Positions 8,545 through 17,589 of a stretch of 64,000 nt of DNA are shown in pieces. The DNA is from Sporolactobacillus nakayamae (GTDB lineage: Bacteria > Bacillota > Bacilli > Bacillales > Sporolactobacillaceae): the NCBI RefSeq assembly GCF_900113325.1, contig NZ_FOOY01000018.1, positions 1 through 64,000 of the forward strand, in the 5' to 3' direction. Numbering within the stretch: position 1 is the stretch's first letter; each line of letters opens with the position of its first letter. The position numbers were made by a program, and so were the translations under genes. Below the pieces are notes generated by a model. That model saw nothing but the letters and a program-made list of their open reading frames with translations, had not been told where the DNA came from and searched no databases.

Positions 8545-9741
8545 ATGAAAAAACGAGGTGTGAAAAAAGTCATGACGATTATTTTTTCATGTGCTGCAGC
8601 TCTTCTTTTACTCGCGTTCATCACACTGTTCTTAGCAAGCGGTTTTTTACAGCCGCAAAAGTACCTTCAACCTTGGGATAAAAGCTATGCAAAGCTTCAC
8701 AAAGATCCGCGCGTTCAGCTTGCGGCTTTCGGACTATTGGCAGCAAACGGCCATAACATGCAGCCATGGATCATTAAACTCGACAAAAATGATCCCATGA
8801 CCTTTTATTTGTATGCTGATCCGCAAAGAATGTCTCCGCAGGCCGATCCCCTCGCACGCCAGTTAATGGTCACTCAAGGCACTTTTCTGGACTATGTAGC
8901 GGTTGCCGGTCAGAAAATCGGCTATCCTGTAACAATTACCCTGTTTCCCAAAGGTGACTACAACGAGCAGCAGCTTGCACAAAGTATGTCCGATAAGCCT
9001 GTAGCCAGGGTCGTTTTAAAACAGGCGGATCCACAGCGCAGTCCGCTCTTCAACGCTGTATATCTACCGGATACAAACAGAGCGGATTATAAATCAGACG
9101 CATTGACCAAGCAGCAAGTAGATTCTTTAGAATCACTCAACGAAGGCGAGCAAATCACAACAAAAATTTATCAGGACAAGGCAAATGTGCGAAAGCTCGG
9201 AAGTTTCGCGATTGACGGGGCGGTCATTGAGGCCGGAGTTCCTCGCGTCACGAAAGAGGCATCGGACATCTTCCGCCCAAACGAATATCAGAAGAACAAC
9301 TACCGCTATGGATTTTCTTTTGAAGGGCAAGGAACTTCCGGATTCTCGCTCTATTTCATGCAAGGCCTTGTCACACTTTTCCCTTTTTTGAACAGTGAGA
9401 AGGCAGCATCCGATCTTATGATTCAATCAACCAAAACATCCATTAACCATACACCGGCTTACGCAATGATTTCCTCTCGCGATAACAGCCGCGCGAGTCA
9501 AGTGAAGAGCGGCATGCTATACAGCCGATTAACACTAACCGCGCACAATCTCGGCTTGGCCGTGCAGCCGGTCAGCCAAGCTCTGGAAGAATATCCGGAG
9601 ATGAGCAAGTTGTACCACGGCATTCACAACACGTATGCGCCGGAAGGTCAAACGATCCAAATGCTTGTCCGTATAGGAAAGCCAACCGAGAAAGTTCCTC
9701 AGAGCATGCGGCGGGATGTGATGGATCTCATCAGTAAATAA
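8545..9741 (+). CDS. Acg-family FMN-binding nitroreductase-like protein, membrane-anchored
   Basis: A 398-aa protein with one N-terminal membrane segment (about 10-32) and a nitroreductase-fold body. ANGHNMQPW (about residues 67-75) is the characteristic motif of the Acg group. In that group the flavin is thought to be covered by a lid, so the proteins may store or sequester FMN rather than reduce nitro compounds. It begins on the base after the TetR gene stop and is preceded by GGAGG, so the two are co-transcribed. The physiological substrate is not known; a role in redox or xenobiotic stress is inferred from the family and the TetR partner. Confidence 0.8.
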   Translation: MKKRGVKKVMTIIFSCAAALLLLAFITLFLASGFLQPQKYLQPWDKSYAKLHKDPRVQLAAFGLLAANGHNMQPWIIKLDKNDPMTFYLYADPQRMSPQADPLARQLMVTQGTFLDYVAVAGQKIGYPVTITLFPKGDYNEQQLAQSMSDKPVARVVLKQADPQRSPLFNAVYLPDTNRADYKSDALTKQQVDSLESLNEGEQITTKIYQDKANVRKLGSFAIDGAVIEAGVPRVTKEASDIFRPNEYQKNNYRYGFSFEGQGTSGFSLYFMQGLVTLFPFLNSEKAASDLMIQSTKTSINHTPAYAMISSRDNSRASQVKSGMLYSRLTLTAHNLGLAVQPVSQALEEYPEMSKLYHGIHNTYAPEGQTIQMLVRIGKPTEKVPQSMRRDVMDLISK

Positions 9742-9871
9742 GCGCCCAACAACTAAAAATCAGATTGATTCACCATTATTTAGAAAGTCGGTAAACGAAT
9801 TGATCGAGTGAACGCGCTTTGAATTCTCAAAGTACGCGGAATTCACAAGTTTGATTTATCATTAGCCGTTA

Positions 9872-9966
9872 GAAAAAACGAGCACAGCCCAGTTCTTACT
9901 TCCGCAGGATGCGGTGACTCTCGCGTTGCTTGCAGGACATATGCGTCATTAGCGAAAGTTCCCTTG
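9872..9966 (+). repeat. Interspersed structured repeat A, copy 2
   Basis: Homologous to copies 1 and 3: one 43-bp unit at 9898-9940, with hairpin CCGCA-GGA-TGCGG at 9902-9914 and the tail AGCGAAAG. The 25 bases before it match those before copy 3. The non-coding gap 9742-10506 otherwise holds repeat B, a terminator and the tRNA-Ala fragment. Confidence 0.8.
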
Positions 9967-10054
9967 CTTCAAATGTGACTTTGAATCATCAAGCTTGTCT
10001 TGAACAGACATTTCTATTTCATGAATCATTTTGATTCTTGATTAAGTAACGTGG

Positions 10055-10311
10055 GGCTGGAATAAAATAAGCGGAGATTTTCCGGTTATTTGCATCCTAG
10101 CGCTTGTTTCACAGGTAAATAAGGGTAATTTTTCCGCTTATGCACAGAAAAGCCCTCCATTTTCACGTTTTTCGATTCGATAAGCGGAATTTTTCCGTCT
10201 ATTCAAGCTATTTTTTCGTTCATTTTCAAAATAAGCGGAATTTCTCCGTCTATTTCTCAGATTGGGCGCTTACCTGATCGCCCAACCGAATCTTATGACC
10301 TTATCGACTTT
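10055..10311 (+). repeat. Interspersed repeat B, copy 1
   Basis: Several copies of a short palindromic motif built on ATAAGCGGA-N4-6-TCCGYYTAT (near 10068, 10180 and 10230), then a conserved tail GATTGGGCGCTTACCTGATC. The right half is nearly identical to 55030-55163. In both places repeat B follows repeat A, in the same orientation. Confidence 0.75.
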
Positions 10312-10324
10312 CTTTACTTAAAAT

Positions 10325-10367
10325 AAAAAAAGCGATCATTCTGCTTCTTCAGCAAAACGATCGCTTT
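10325..10367 (-). terminator. Terminator next to the tRNA-Ala fragment
   Basis: AAAGCGATC (10329-10337) pairs with GATCGCTTT (10359-10367); minus-strand reading ends in a T run. It lies just outside the tRNA-Ala repeat, where the original terminator of that tRNA operon would be expected. Confidence 0.75.
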
Positions 10368-10375
10368 CTCATATA

Positions 10376-10436
10376 TATACTCCAATGGAGCCTAGCGGGA
10401 TCGAACCGCTGACCTCCTGCGTGCAAAGCAGGCGCT
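10376..10436 (-). pseudogene. tRNA-Ala 3' fragment; left end repeat of the 23-kb island
   Basis: These 61 bp are identical to 33331-33391, which covers the 3' 51 nt of the intact tRNA-Ala plus 10 bp beyond. Sequence upstream of this (above 10436) does not continue as a tRNA. A partial tRNA 3' end as a direct repeat 22,955 bp from the intact gene is the usual mark of an element that integrated at the tRNA 3' end. Confidence 0.85.
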
Positions 10437-10506
10437 TATACTACATCGAAGGACATAATTTATTCAACTAATTTATCACAAATTCAAATTAAAACTTATT
10501 ATTTTG

Positions 10507-11298
10507 TTACACAGCATTCATACCTTTTAGTGTTTCACTGCGAATCAGTTCAACAGCCTGAGCCTTATAGCTAAGAAATTGCTCCGTTGTTTTAATATGG
10601 TAATCTCTTGGTCTTGGAAACGCAACATTGATGATTTCTTTAATCTTTCCCGGTCGCGATTCCATCACAACTACTCGATCCGCCATAAAAATTGCTTCAT
10701 CAATATCATGGGTTACCAATATGACCGTTTTTTGTGACTTTTGCCACACGTCTAGAAGCAATTCCTGCATCAAACTCCGTGTCTGCATATCCAGCGCCCC
10801 AAACGGCTCGTCAAGCAATATGACTTCAGGATCATTGGCGAGGGCCCGCGCAATCGCCACGCGCTGCTTCATACCTCCAGACAACGCTTTCGGATACACA
10901 TTTTCAAATCCTTGTAATCCAACAATTTCGATATATTCCTTTGCTATCTTTTCTCGTTCCTTCACCTGTATACCCTTTTCTCGCATGCCAAATTCTATAT
11001 TTTTCTGCACGGTGAGCCATGGAAAAAGTGTGTACGATTGAAAAACCATCCCACGATCAGCGCCCGGTTCAGAAATCTCACTTCCATTAATTGATACTAT
11101 TCCGGTGGACGGCGTTTCCAACCCGCCAATGATACGCAGCAGCGTTGACTTTCCACAACCTGAAGCACCGAGAATAGACACAAATTCCTTATCCTTGACC
11201 TCAAGGTTTATGTCGCTCAACGCCTGAATTTTCCGTTCCTTTTGTTTAAACGTCTTTGACAAATTTGAAATGATCAGTTTTTTCGCCTGTTCAGTCAT
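10507..11298 (-). CDS. ABC transporter ATPase, nitrate/taurine/pyrimidine type
   Basis: The ATP-hydrolysing subunit of an importer of the NMT1/TauA class. The start at 11298 (MTEQAKK) is chosen for its AAAGGAGGGG site; the longer frame starts inside the permease. Walker A GASGCGKST, signature LSGGMKQRVAIARAL, Walker B VILLDEPFGALD and the H-loop VTHDIDEA are all present. The permease stop is 13 nt upstream. It ends the long hut-associated operon next to the left island end. It is paralogous to the ATPase at 27246-28034. The substrate is unknown; an imidazole or hydantoin-type compound is plausible from the neighbours. Confidence 0.93.
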   Translation of the reverse strand: MTEQAKKLIISNLSKTFKQKERKIQALSDINLEVKDKEFVSILGASGCGKSTLLRIIGGLETPSTGIVSINGSEISEPGADRGMVFQSYTLFPWLTVQKNIEFGMREKGIQVKEREKIAKEYIEIVGLQGFENVYPKALSGGMKQRVAIARALANDPEVILLDEPFGALDMQTRSLMQELLLDVWQKSQKTVILVTHDIDEAIFMADRVVVMESRPGKIKEIINVAFPRPRDYHIKTTEQFLSYKAQAVELIRSETLKGMNAV

Positions 11299-11311
11299 CT
11301 GTGCCCCTCCT

Positions 11312-12142
11312 TTAGTGCCATGGAAACAACCGTTTAGACAGCCATTTGAATACATAGTCAAAAATCAGACCAATTAATCCTATAATGAGGATACCGACAA
11401 AAATGTTTGAGGTTTTCAGCATTCGCTGCGATTGAATAATCATATATCCGATTCCGGACGACGCGCCCACCAACTCAGCAACAATAATGTAGGTCCATGC
11501 CCAGCCAAGCACCATCCGCAAAGAATCCATAATACTCGGCATACTAGCCGGCAGAATCACGCGCCATAAGACTGCTGCTCGGGACGTACCCAGTGTATAG
11601 GACACATCAATAAGATCCGTTTGGACACTTTTCGTAGCAGCAGCAACCATTAGGATTAACTGTGGAAAACTGCCCATAAAAATGACAGCTATTTTTTGCG
11701 ACTCGCTCACCCCAATCCACAGAATGAAAAGGGGGATAAAAGCAGAGGCCGGCAAATACCGAACAAAAGACATGAGCGGCTCCAAAAAGCCTTCTATTGG
11801 CTTATAGGTGCCAAGCATGATTCCTAGCGGAACTGCGATCACAGCTGCCAATAGAAAACCAATAATAACTCGAACAATCGTCACCGATATATCATGAGTA
11901 AAATTTAGTTGTGTAAACAGATCGACTGCAGCTCTAAAGGTATCCGTTGGCGTGGGAAGAAATATAGGGTCAACCATACCCCCGTACGTCATTATGCTCC
12001 ATGCTGCAAGTACAAAGACAAAGCCGACCACTCCTAAGGTCAAATACAAGCTGTGTTTGATGTTTACCATCGGCGTAAATAGTCTTTTCAACGATGTGCT
12101 TGATTTTTTCGCATTGTTACTGATTTGACGATCAGGTTCCAT
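11312..12142 (-). CDS. ABC transporter permease, NMT1/TauA type
   Basis: A 276-aa inner-membrane permease with about six transmembrane segments and the BPD_transp_1 coupling loop (TLGTSRAAVLWRVILPASMP, EAA-like). The start at 12142 (MEPDRQ) has an ideal AAAGGAGG site; the longer open frame overlaps hutI. It works with the ATPase at 10507 and probably with the binding protein at 15527, the nearest solute-binding protein gene of the same class in the operon. It is paralogous to the permease at 28087. Confidence 0.92.
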   Translation of the reverse strand: MEPDRQISNNAKKSSTSLKRLFTPMVNIKHSLYLTLGVVGFVFVLAAWSIMTYGGMVDPIFLPTPTDTFRAAVDLFTQLNFTHDISVTIVRVIIGFLLAAVIAVPLGIMLGTYKPIEGFLEPLMSFVRYLPASAFIPLFILWIGVSESQKIAVIFMGSFPQLILMVAAATKSVQTDLIDVSYTLGTSRAAVLWRVILPASMPSIMDSLRMVLGWAWTYIIVAELVGASSGIGYMIIQSQRMLKTSNIFVGILIIGLIGLIFDYVFKWLSKRLFPWH

Positions 12143-12173
12143 CAAATGGCCTCCTTTCGGGAATTGTTCGATA

Positions 12174-13415
12174 TCAAAATGCATTGTGTCCGTTCTTAAT
12201 CACTGTATTGACACAATTCATGGCTGTATTGTATATAAGATATTTGTAGCTTGGATAATTGAGCAGGACTAGGTCAGCTTTTTTCCCAGGTTCAATGCTG
12301 CCAATGGTCTCGGAACGATTCAGTGCCGCCGCTCCATTAAGTGTAAATGCGGTCAGCACTTCCTCACTGGTCATCTGCATATGAATCCCTGCAAGTGCAA
12401 AAATGAGCGGCACAGAATAGGTAAAGCAACTGCCGGGATTAAAGTCGCTTGCCAAAGCAACTGCACAGCCCGCATCAATCATCTTGCGTGCATCAGCAAA
12501 TGGCTTGTTTAAACAGAATGCGGTTGCCGGAAGCAAGGTCGTGACAATGCCCCGTTCAGCAAGCGCTCGTACCCCTTGTTCGGAAGCCTCTAGCAAATGA
12601 TCAGCAGAAACCGTGCCCACTTCAGCGGCCAGTTCAGCTCCGCCCATCGATTCGATTTCATCCGCATGAATCTTCAGCAAAAATCCATATTTTTTTGCTT
12701 CATTCAACAATCGGCGTGATTCATCGATGGAGAAAACACCTTCCTCACAGAAGACATCACAGAAATCTGCTAAACGCTCCTTAGCTACTTCCGGTATGAC
12801 TTGATCGATCATAAATTGAAGATACGCCTGACTGTCCGCTTTAAATTCACGAGGAAGCGCATGCGCCCCTAGATATGTGGGTACAACGTCAACTGGATGA
12901 TCCGCGTTTAATTTTTTCATCACGCGAAGCATGCGCAGCTCGGTTTCCAGATCCAGACCGTATCCGCTTTTGCCCTCAACTGTGGTGATGCCTAAACGAG
13001 CCATACCGTTCAGACGCTGGATGCCGCTATTAAAAAGTGATTCAAAAGAATCTGCGCGTGTTGCCTGAACCGTATTTTCTATGCCTCCTCCGGCTTTCAT
13101 GATCTCCATGTAAGTTTTACCGGACAAACGCATCAAAAATTCATCAGGTCTGAAACCGCCAAAAATGAAATGGGTATGAGAATCGATGAATCCCGGAACA
13201 ACACTCTTGCCTGAAGCATCAGTTACTGTGTATTGATTAAGATCAAATCGAGACAAGATCGAAGCACTTGTATCGACAGCAACAATCATTCCGTCTTCAA
13301 TGACGATTGCACCGTCTTCAATGACTTTAATCTGAGACATTTCTTTTCCTGCTCGCGCTTTTGTCCCCATCGGAGTTGCAATTTCCGATGCATGGAGAAT
13401 GATTCGTTTAGTCAT
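12174..13415 (-). CDS. hutI: Imidazolonepropionase
   Basis: HutI opens 4-imidazolone-5-propionate to N-formimino-L-glutamate, the third step of histidine breakdown. The 413-aa amidohydrolase carries the metal motif HTHFIFGG (about residues 79-86), further metal-site histidines (KIHADEIE, SADHLLEAS), and ALASDFNPG, which fits the HutI group. It starts 8 nt inside the end of hutU, so the two are translationally coupled. Length is normal. Confidence 0.94.
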   Translation of the reverse strand: MTKRIILHASEIATPMGTKARAGKEMSQIKVIEDGAIVIEDGMIVAVDTSASILSRFDLNQYTVTDASGKSVVPGFIDSHTHFIFGGFRPDEFLMRLSGKTYMEIMKAGGGIENTVQATRADSFESLFNSGIQRLNGMARLGITTVEGKSGYGLDLETELRMLRVMKKLNADHPVDVVPTYLGAHALPREFKADSQAYLQFMIDQVIPEVAKERLADFCDVFCEEGVFSIDESRRLLNEAKKYGFLLKIHADEIESMGGAELAAEVGTVSADHLLEASEQGVRALAERGIVTTLLPATAFCLNKPFADARKMIDAGCAVALASDFNPGSCFTYSVPLIFALAGIHMQMTSEEVLTAFTLNGAAALNRSETIGSIEPGKKADLVLLNYPSYKYLIYNTAMNCVNTVIKNGHNAF

Positions 13416-15444
13416 TGTTTCCGCCTTCAGATCCGCTCAGGTTTGTGAGCAGTTCTTCATTAACCAAATAAGGAATTGTTAAATAATTTTCACCCTGGTA
13501 TTTCTGATTAAATGCAACGGCTGTTTCCATTGAATGCTCGTTTCGCGCCCAGTTTCTCCGCGCAACACCACCCATAACATCCCAAAGGATCGCCTGCTTA
13601 ATGATTTCATCCACACGCGCGCTGCCATCGAGCACTAACCCGAAACCGCCATTGATTGATTTGCCGATACCCACTCCACCGCCATTGTGAAGGGCAACAA
13701 GGCTCATGCCGCGCGCCGCATTTCCTGCAAAACATTGAACGGCCATGTCAGCCATTACGTTGCTTCCATCCTTGATGTTTGCTGTTTCTCTAAATGGAGA
13801 ATCCGTACCGCTCACATCATGATGATCACGGCCGATCATCACCGGCCCGACTTCGTGCTTTCTGACCATCTCATTAAACTTAAGTGCAATGGCGACTCGT
13901 CCTTCTGCATCTTGATACAGAATTCTCGCCTTTGTACCCACGACAAGCTGATTTTTCTCTGCATCACGAATCCAATTGTAATTATCGCGATCCTGATAGC
14001 GTCTATCCGGATCGATGCAAGCCATGGCAGCCTCATCGGTTTTCCGAAGGTCTTCATCTTTTCCGCTTAGGCAAACCCAACGGAATGGTCCATAACCATA
14101 ATCAAACAGTTGCGGCCCCATAATATCTTCTACATAAGACGGAAGCGTAAAGCCATCTTTATCATCATGGCCGTTCTTCGATATTTCTGTCACTCCTGCA
14201 TCGTAGACAGCTTTTAAAAAGGAGTTTCCATAATCAAAAAAATAAGTACCTTTGTCAACCAGAGCTTTAATGCATGCGTAATGGTCCTTCAGCGATTGGT
14301 CAACCAGCTGATTGAATTGCGCGCGATCCTCACTAAGCAGTTTCGTTCGTTCATCGAAGGTAAGCCCTTTGGGACAATAACCGCCCTCGTAAACCGCATG
14401 ACAGGAGGTTTGGTCAGATAGCAAATCAACCTTGATGTCATGGTCAACCACATAGTCGAGCAGATCGACAATGTTTCCGTGATAAGCAATTGACACAGTT
14501 GTTTTATCGTCCAAATGTTTTTGAGCAATAGCAAAAATCTTATCGAGATCATCCGAAGCCGTATTGACCCATCCTTGACGGAGACGCGTGTCGATCCGCG
14601 ACTGATCGACCTCGGCAATAATGCCGACTCCATTAGCAATTTCTACCGCTTTCGGCTGGGCACCGCTCATCCCGCCAAGGCCTGAACTGATAAACAGATA
14701 ACCAGAAAGATCTGCCTCATTTGGAATACCTAATTTCTCACGTCCGGCATTAAGCAGCGTATTGTACGTGCCATGGACAATTCCTTGTGGACCAATATAC
14801 ATCCATCCGCCTGCCGTCATCTGGCCGTAATTGGCGACCCCCATCTGTTCGGCAATCTCCCAGTCTTTCAAATTGTCAAATTCACCAACCATCAACGCAT
14901 TGGTCAAGATCACACGCGGGGCTTCCGGCTTCGTTTTAAAAACGCCAAGCGGATGCCCTGATTCAAGCACTAAGGTCTGATCCGCTTCCAAATTTTCGAG
15001 ATATTTTTTAATCAGACGATACTGCATCCAATTTTGACAAACACTTCCGGTTTCGCCATAGGTCACCAGTTCGTATGGATACAGTGCAACATCGAAATCG
15101 AGATTATTGTCGATCATCACCTGGAACGCTTTACCCTCAGTACATTTTCCCTTATAAGCATCAATTGGTTTTCCATAGATGCGACCCACAGGTCTGAATC
15201 GATAGCCATAAATGCGGCCGCGGGTCTTTAATTCGTTAAGAAATTCAGGAATCATTTGTTCATGATAGTTCTCAGGAATGTATCGCAAGGCATTCTTTAA
15301 TGCGACACGAGTCTGTTGCGGACTCAGCGTATAACCCCTGTCTGGTGCACGCCGAATGCCTTCAACAAATTCAGGATAGTCAGGCAACGGTTGGCCTTCA
15401 CTCAAAATGGATAAAGAATAATGTGAATCAGGACGAACAGGCAT
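13408..15444 (-). CDS. hutU: Urocanate hydratase, long form
   Basis: HutU adds water to urocanate to give 4-imidazolone-5-propionate, using tightly bound NAD+. The 678-aa product is about 120 residues longer than the B. subtilis enzyme and matches the long subfamily that includes the animal UROC1 type. SSGLGGMSGAQPKA is the NAD-binding stretch, and the C-terminal ALHNGGGVGIGKSINGG is conserved in the family. AGGAGG lies 8 nt before the ATG. A terminator-like hairpin separates it from the binding-protein gene upstream. Thiourocanate hydratases are related, so ring substrates other than urocanate cannot be excluded. Confidence 0.93.
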   Translation of the reverse strand: MPVRPDSHYSLSILSEGQPLPDYPEFVEGIRRAPDRGYTLSPQQTRVALKNALRYIPENYHEQMIPEFLNELKTRGRIYGYRFRPVGRIYGKPIDAYKGKCTEGKAFQVMIDNNLDFDVALYPYELVTYGETGSVCQNWMQYRLIKKYLENLEADQTLVLESGHPLGVFKTKPEAPRVILTNALMVGEFDNLKDWEIAEQMGVANYGQMTAGGWMYIGPQGIVHGTYNTLLNAGREKLGIPNEADLSGYLFISSGLGGMSGAQPKAVEIANGVGIIAEVDQSRIDTRLRQGWVNTASDDLDKIFAIAQKHLDDKTTVSIAYHGNIVDLLDYVVDHDIKVDLLSDQTSCHAVYEGGYCPKGLTFDERTKLLSEDRAQFNQLVDQSLKDHYACIKALVDKGTYFFDYGNSFLKAVYDAGVTEISKNGHDDKDGFTLPSYVEDIMGPQLFDYGYGPFRWVCLSGKDEDLRKTDEAAMACIDPDRRYQDRDNYNWIRDAEKNQLVVGTKARILYQDAEGRVAIALKFNEMVRKHEVGPVMIGRDHHDVSGTDSPFRETANIKDGSNVMADMAVQCFAGNAARGMSLVALHNGGGVGIGKSINGGFGLVLDGSARVDEIIKQAILWDVMGGVARRNWARNEHSMETAVAFNQKYQGENYLTIPYLVNEELLTNLSGSEGGNND

Positions 15445-15469
15445 GAAAAGAACCTCCTTATTAGTAGCT

Positions 15470-15504
15470 CAAAAAAAGTTCTGTCCACCACTGAGAATGG
15501 ACAG
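15470..15504 (-). terminator. Attenuator-like hairpin between SBP gene and hutU
   Basis: CTGTCCA/TGGACAG (15481-15487 with 15498-15504) with a 10-nt loop, followed on the minus strand by a run of seven T. It should stop part of the transcription after the binding-protein gene and so lower hutU-hutI-permease-ATPase expression relative to the binding protein. Confidence 0.75.
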
Positions 15505-15526
15505 AGATCATGATCAATCAAATGTC

Positions 15527-16546
15527 TTACTTACCGACGAAATCACCATTAATTAGATCTGTCGCCTTCGGCTGTTTGCTGATCAGCTTAACTTTCTTCC
15601 AAAAGGTTGCTGCTTTGTCTGTAACATCATAGATCAGACCCGGATCACTCTTTGTGCCAAAGTATTTACTATTGCCCGCTTTATCATAGAAAGTCACATC
15701 CGGTTCAGTAGCTTTAAAGTCTTTAACGGTCTGTCCCATACTTTTGGCCATAATTTTGTCAGCTTCATCAGGATTTTCTTTTGCATAATCAAGCGCATCA
15801 TACCAAGCATTAACAATACCTTGTACAAGCTTCGGATTTTCATCAACAAAGTCTTTACGCAGGCCGAGTGAATCAACAATTAATCCTGGGGTTTTGTCAC
15901 TAGAGAGGAGCACATGACCAAAAGACGTTTTTTCTGCTTTGGTCAGCCAAGGCTGCCAGGTAACCGCTGCATCGACCTTGCCGCCGACAAAAGCTGCTCC
16001 GGCATCTCCGGCACTCATGTTGACAATCTGCACATCATCCATCGTCATATTGTTTTGATCGAGCATATACATAAACCAGAAATAGCTTGCGCCGCCACTT
16101 GTATCAATGGCAACTTTCTTGCCTTTTAGATCTGCGAACGACTTTATGTCCTTCTTAGCAACAAGACCATCGCCGCCGCTGGATGTGTCTAGGGCCAGCA
16201 CTTGATAAACAGGAATATTGGCAGCTGCCGTCATGACATGTGTATCAACAGTCGTGAAGAAACCCTGAATTCGGTTTGCCGCCATCGCTGTGCGTCGATC
16301 GCTTGCACTTTGAATAGTCTGCAGTTTCACTTTCACACCATTTTTCTCAAAAAACCCTTTTTCTTCTGCAAGATACATAGGTGCAAAACCAATCCAAGAT
16401 GAAATACCTAACTTTACGGTTCCCTTAAACTGATTTTTGCTGCTTTTGCTGTCGCTGTTTCCGCTTTTTGATGATGAAGAACAACCAGCGAGCAACAGGG
16501 ATGCTGATAATAGACCAACAAGAATGAGCACAACGATTTTTTTCAT
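15527..16546 (-). CDS. ABC transporter substrate-binding lipoprotein, NMT1/TauA type
   Basis: A 339-aa binding protein. The start at 16546 (MKKIVVL) is fixed by TAGGAGG and by the lipoprotein signal that follows: a hydrophobic stretch ending LLLAGC at about residue 22. The mature part is the NMT1/SsuA-like fold (WIGFAPMYLAEEKGFFEKNG, IDTSGGASYFWFMYMLDQ). It probably delivers a ligand to the permease and ATPase at 10507-12142. It is paralogous to the protein at 28985. Ligands in the class range from sulfonates and nitrate to pyrimidines and flavins. Confidence 0.92.
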   Translation of the reverse strand: MKKIVVLILVGLLSASLLLAGCSSSSKSGNSDSKSSKNQFKGTVKLGISSWIGFAPMYLAEEKGFFEKNGVKVKLQTIQSASDRRTAMAANRIQGFFTTVDTHVMTAAANIPVYQVLALDTSSGGDGLVAKKDIKSFADLKGKKVAIDTSGGASYFWFMYMLDQNNMTMDDVQIVNMSAGDAGAAFVGGKVDAAVTWQPWLTKAEKTSFGHVLLSSDKTPGLIVDSLGLRKDFVDENPKLVQGIVNAWYDALDYAKENPDEADKIMAKSMGQTVKDFKATEPDVTFYDKAGNSKYFGTKSDPGLIYDVTDKAATFWKKVKLISKQPKATDLINGDFVGK

Positions 16547-16586
16547 GAAATTCCCTCCTATTATTAAGTGATTATATAAAATAAAT

Positions 16587-17552
16587 TTAGATAACCGCGT
16601 CTTTTGATTGCCCGCCATTTAACACAGTAATGACATTAGCAACGGCGCGTTCCTTAAGCGTGTGCAGCGATTCAACTGATAGATAGGAAACGTGCGGTGT
16701 GACATAAATATTCGGGCAGGAAAAAACAGCTTCACTGCCTATCGGCGGCTCATTGGCAATCACATCCAGCATTGCTCCGGAAATGAATTTACTTTTTACC
16801 GCTTCGATTAAATCATCTTCATTCATAACGCGCCCACGCGATGTATTAATAACATGTGCGGTCTGCTTCATCAGCTTAAATTCGGGCATTGCCAGCAAAC
16901 CGTCGGTCTCAGATGTGTACGTCGTATGAAGCGTCACATAGTCAGCTTCTGGCAATCCTTCTTGCAGCGTTACTTTTATAACTCCGCATTCGATAGCATC
17001 AGAATTGCTCAGCCGCGGATCGTGCACGAGCACGCGCATATGGGCAGCATTTGCTTTCTCAGCCACTTTTTGTCCGATTCGGCCAAAACCAATAATGAGC
17101 AGAGTGGATGAGGCAATGCGCGGGGTAAGGACAGATACCGCCTGCGCTCCCCATGAGCCTTTATTTGCTACCTGCAAGTAATAAGGTAAGTTCTTGTTAA
17201 AGAAGTAGATGGCCGAAATAACGTAATCAGAAACATCCTCAACACAATAACCCGGAACATAGGTAACCGTTATGTCTTTGGATTTGGCAGCATCAACAGC
17301 TACTCGATCGTACCCGCCGCCATAAACGGCAATAATCTGACAATTCTCCAGTTTCTCAACGGTCTCTTCTCCGATGGTGACATAAACTTGGCAAAGGATG
17401 GCATCGGCGTATCGTCCGAAATCGTCAAGGTCTTTTTGATAATCATTTCCTGAATACTTAATGACGCAGTTGGGAAAGGCCTGTTTCAGACGTTCTTGTT
17501 CTATATTGTAATCGGACCACTCCTCGTCAATAATCCAAATCAGCGGTTTCAA
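16587..17552 (-). CDS. D-isomer-specific 2-hydroxyacid dehydrogenase
   Basis: An NAD(P)-dependent dehydrogenase of the phosphoglycerate-dehydrogenase fold. It has the Rossmann motif GFGRIGQKVAEKA, a catalytic arginine in NTSRGRVMNEDDL, and a late TPHVSYLS that carries the general-acid histidine. A TTG start at 17552 is preferred: GGGAGGTG ends 5 nt before it, whereas the in-frame ATG at 17567 would overlap that site. It lies between the HisD-like gene and a binding protein in the island operon. Exact substrate unknown; glyoxylate, pyruvate or an imidazole-type 2-oxoacid are options. Confidence 0.88.
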   Translation of the reverse strand: MKPLIWIIDEEWSDYNIEQERLKQAFPNCVIKYSGNDYQKDLDDFGRYADAILCQVYVTIGEETVEKLENCQIIAVYGGGYDRVAVDAAKSKDITVTYVPGYCVEDVSDYVISAIYFFNKNLPYYLQVANKGSWGAQAVSVLTPRIASSTLLIIGFGRIGQKVAEKANAAHMRVLVHDPRLSNSDAIECGVIKVTLQEGLPEADYVTLHTTYTSETDGLLAMPEFKLMKQTAHVINTSRGRVMNEDDLIEAVKSKFISGAMLDVIANEPPIGSEAVFSCPNIYVTPHVSYLSVESLHTLKERAVANVITVLNGGQSKDAVI

Positions 17553-17589
17553 GACATCACCTCCCATGTTAAGTTGTTTTTCTATTCTG

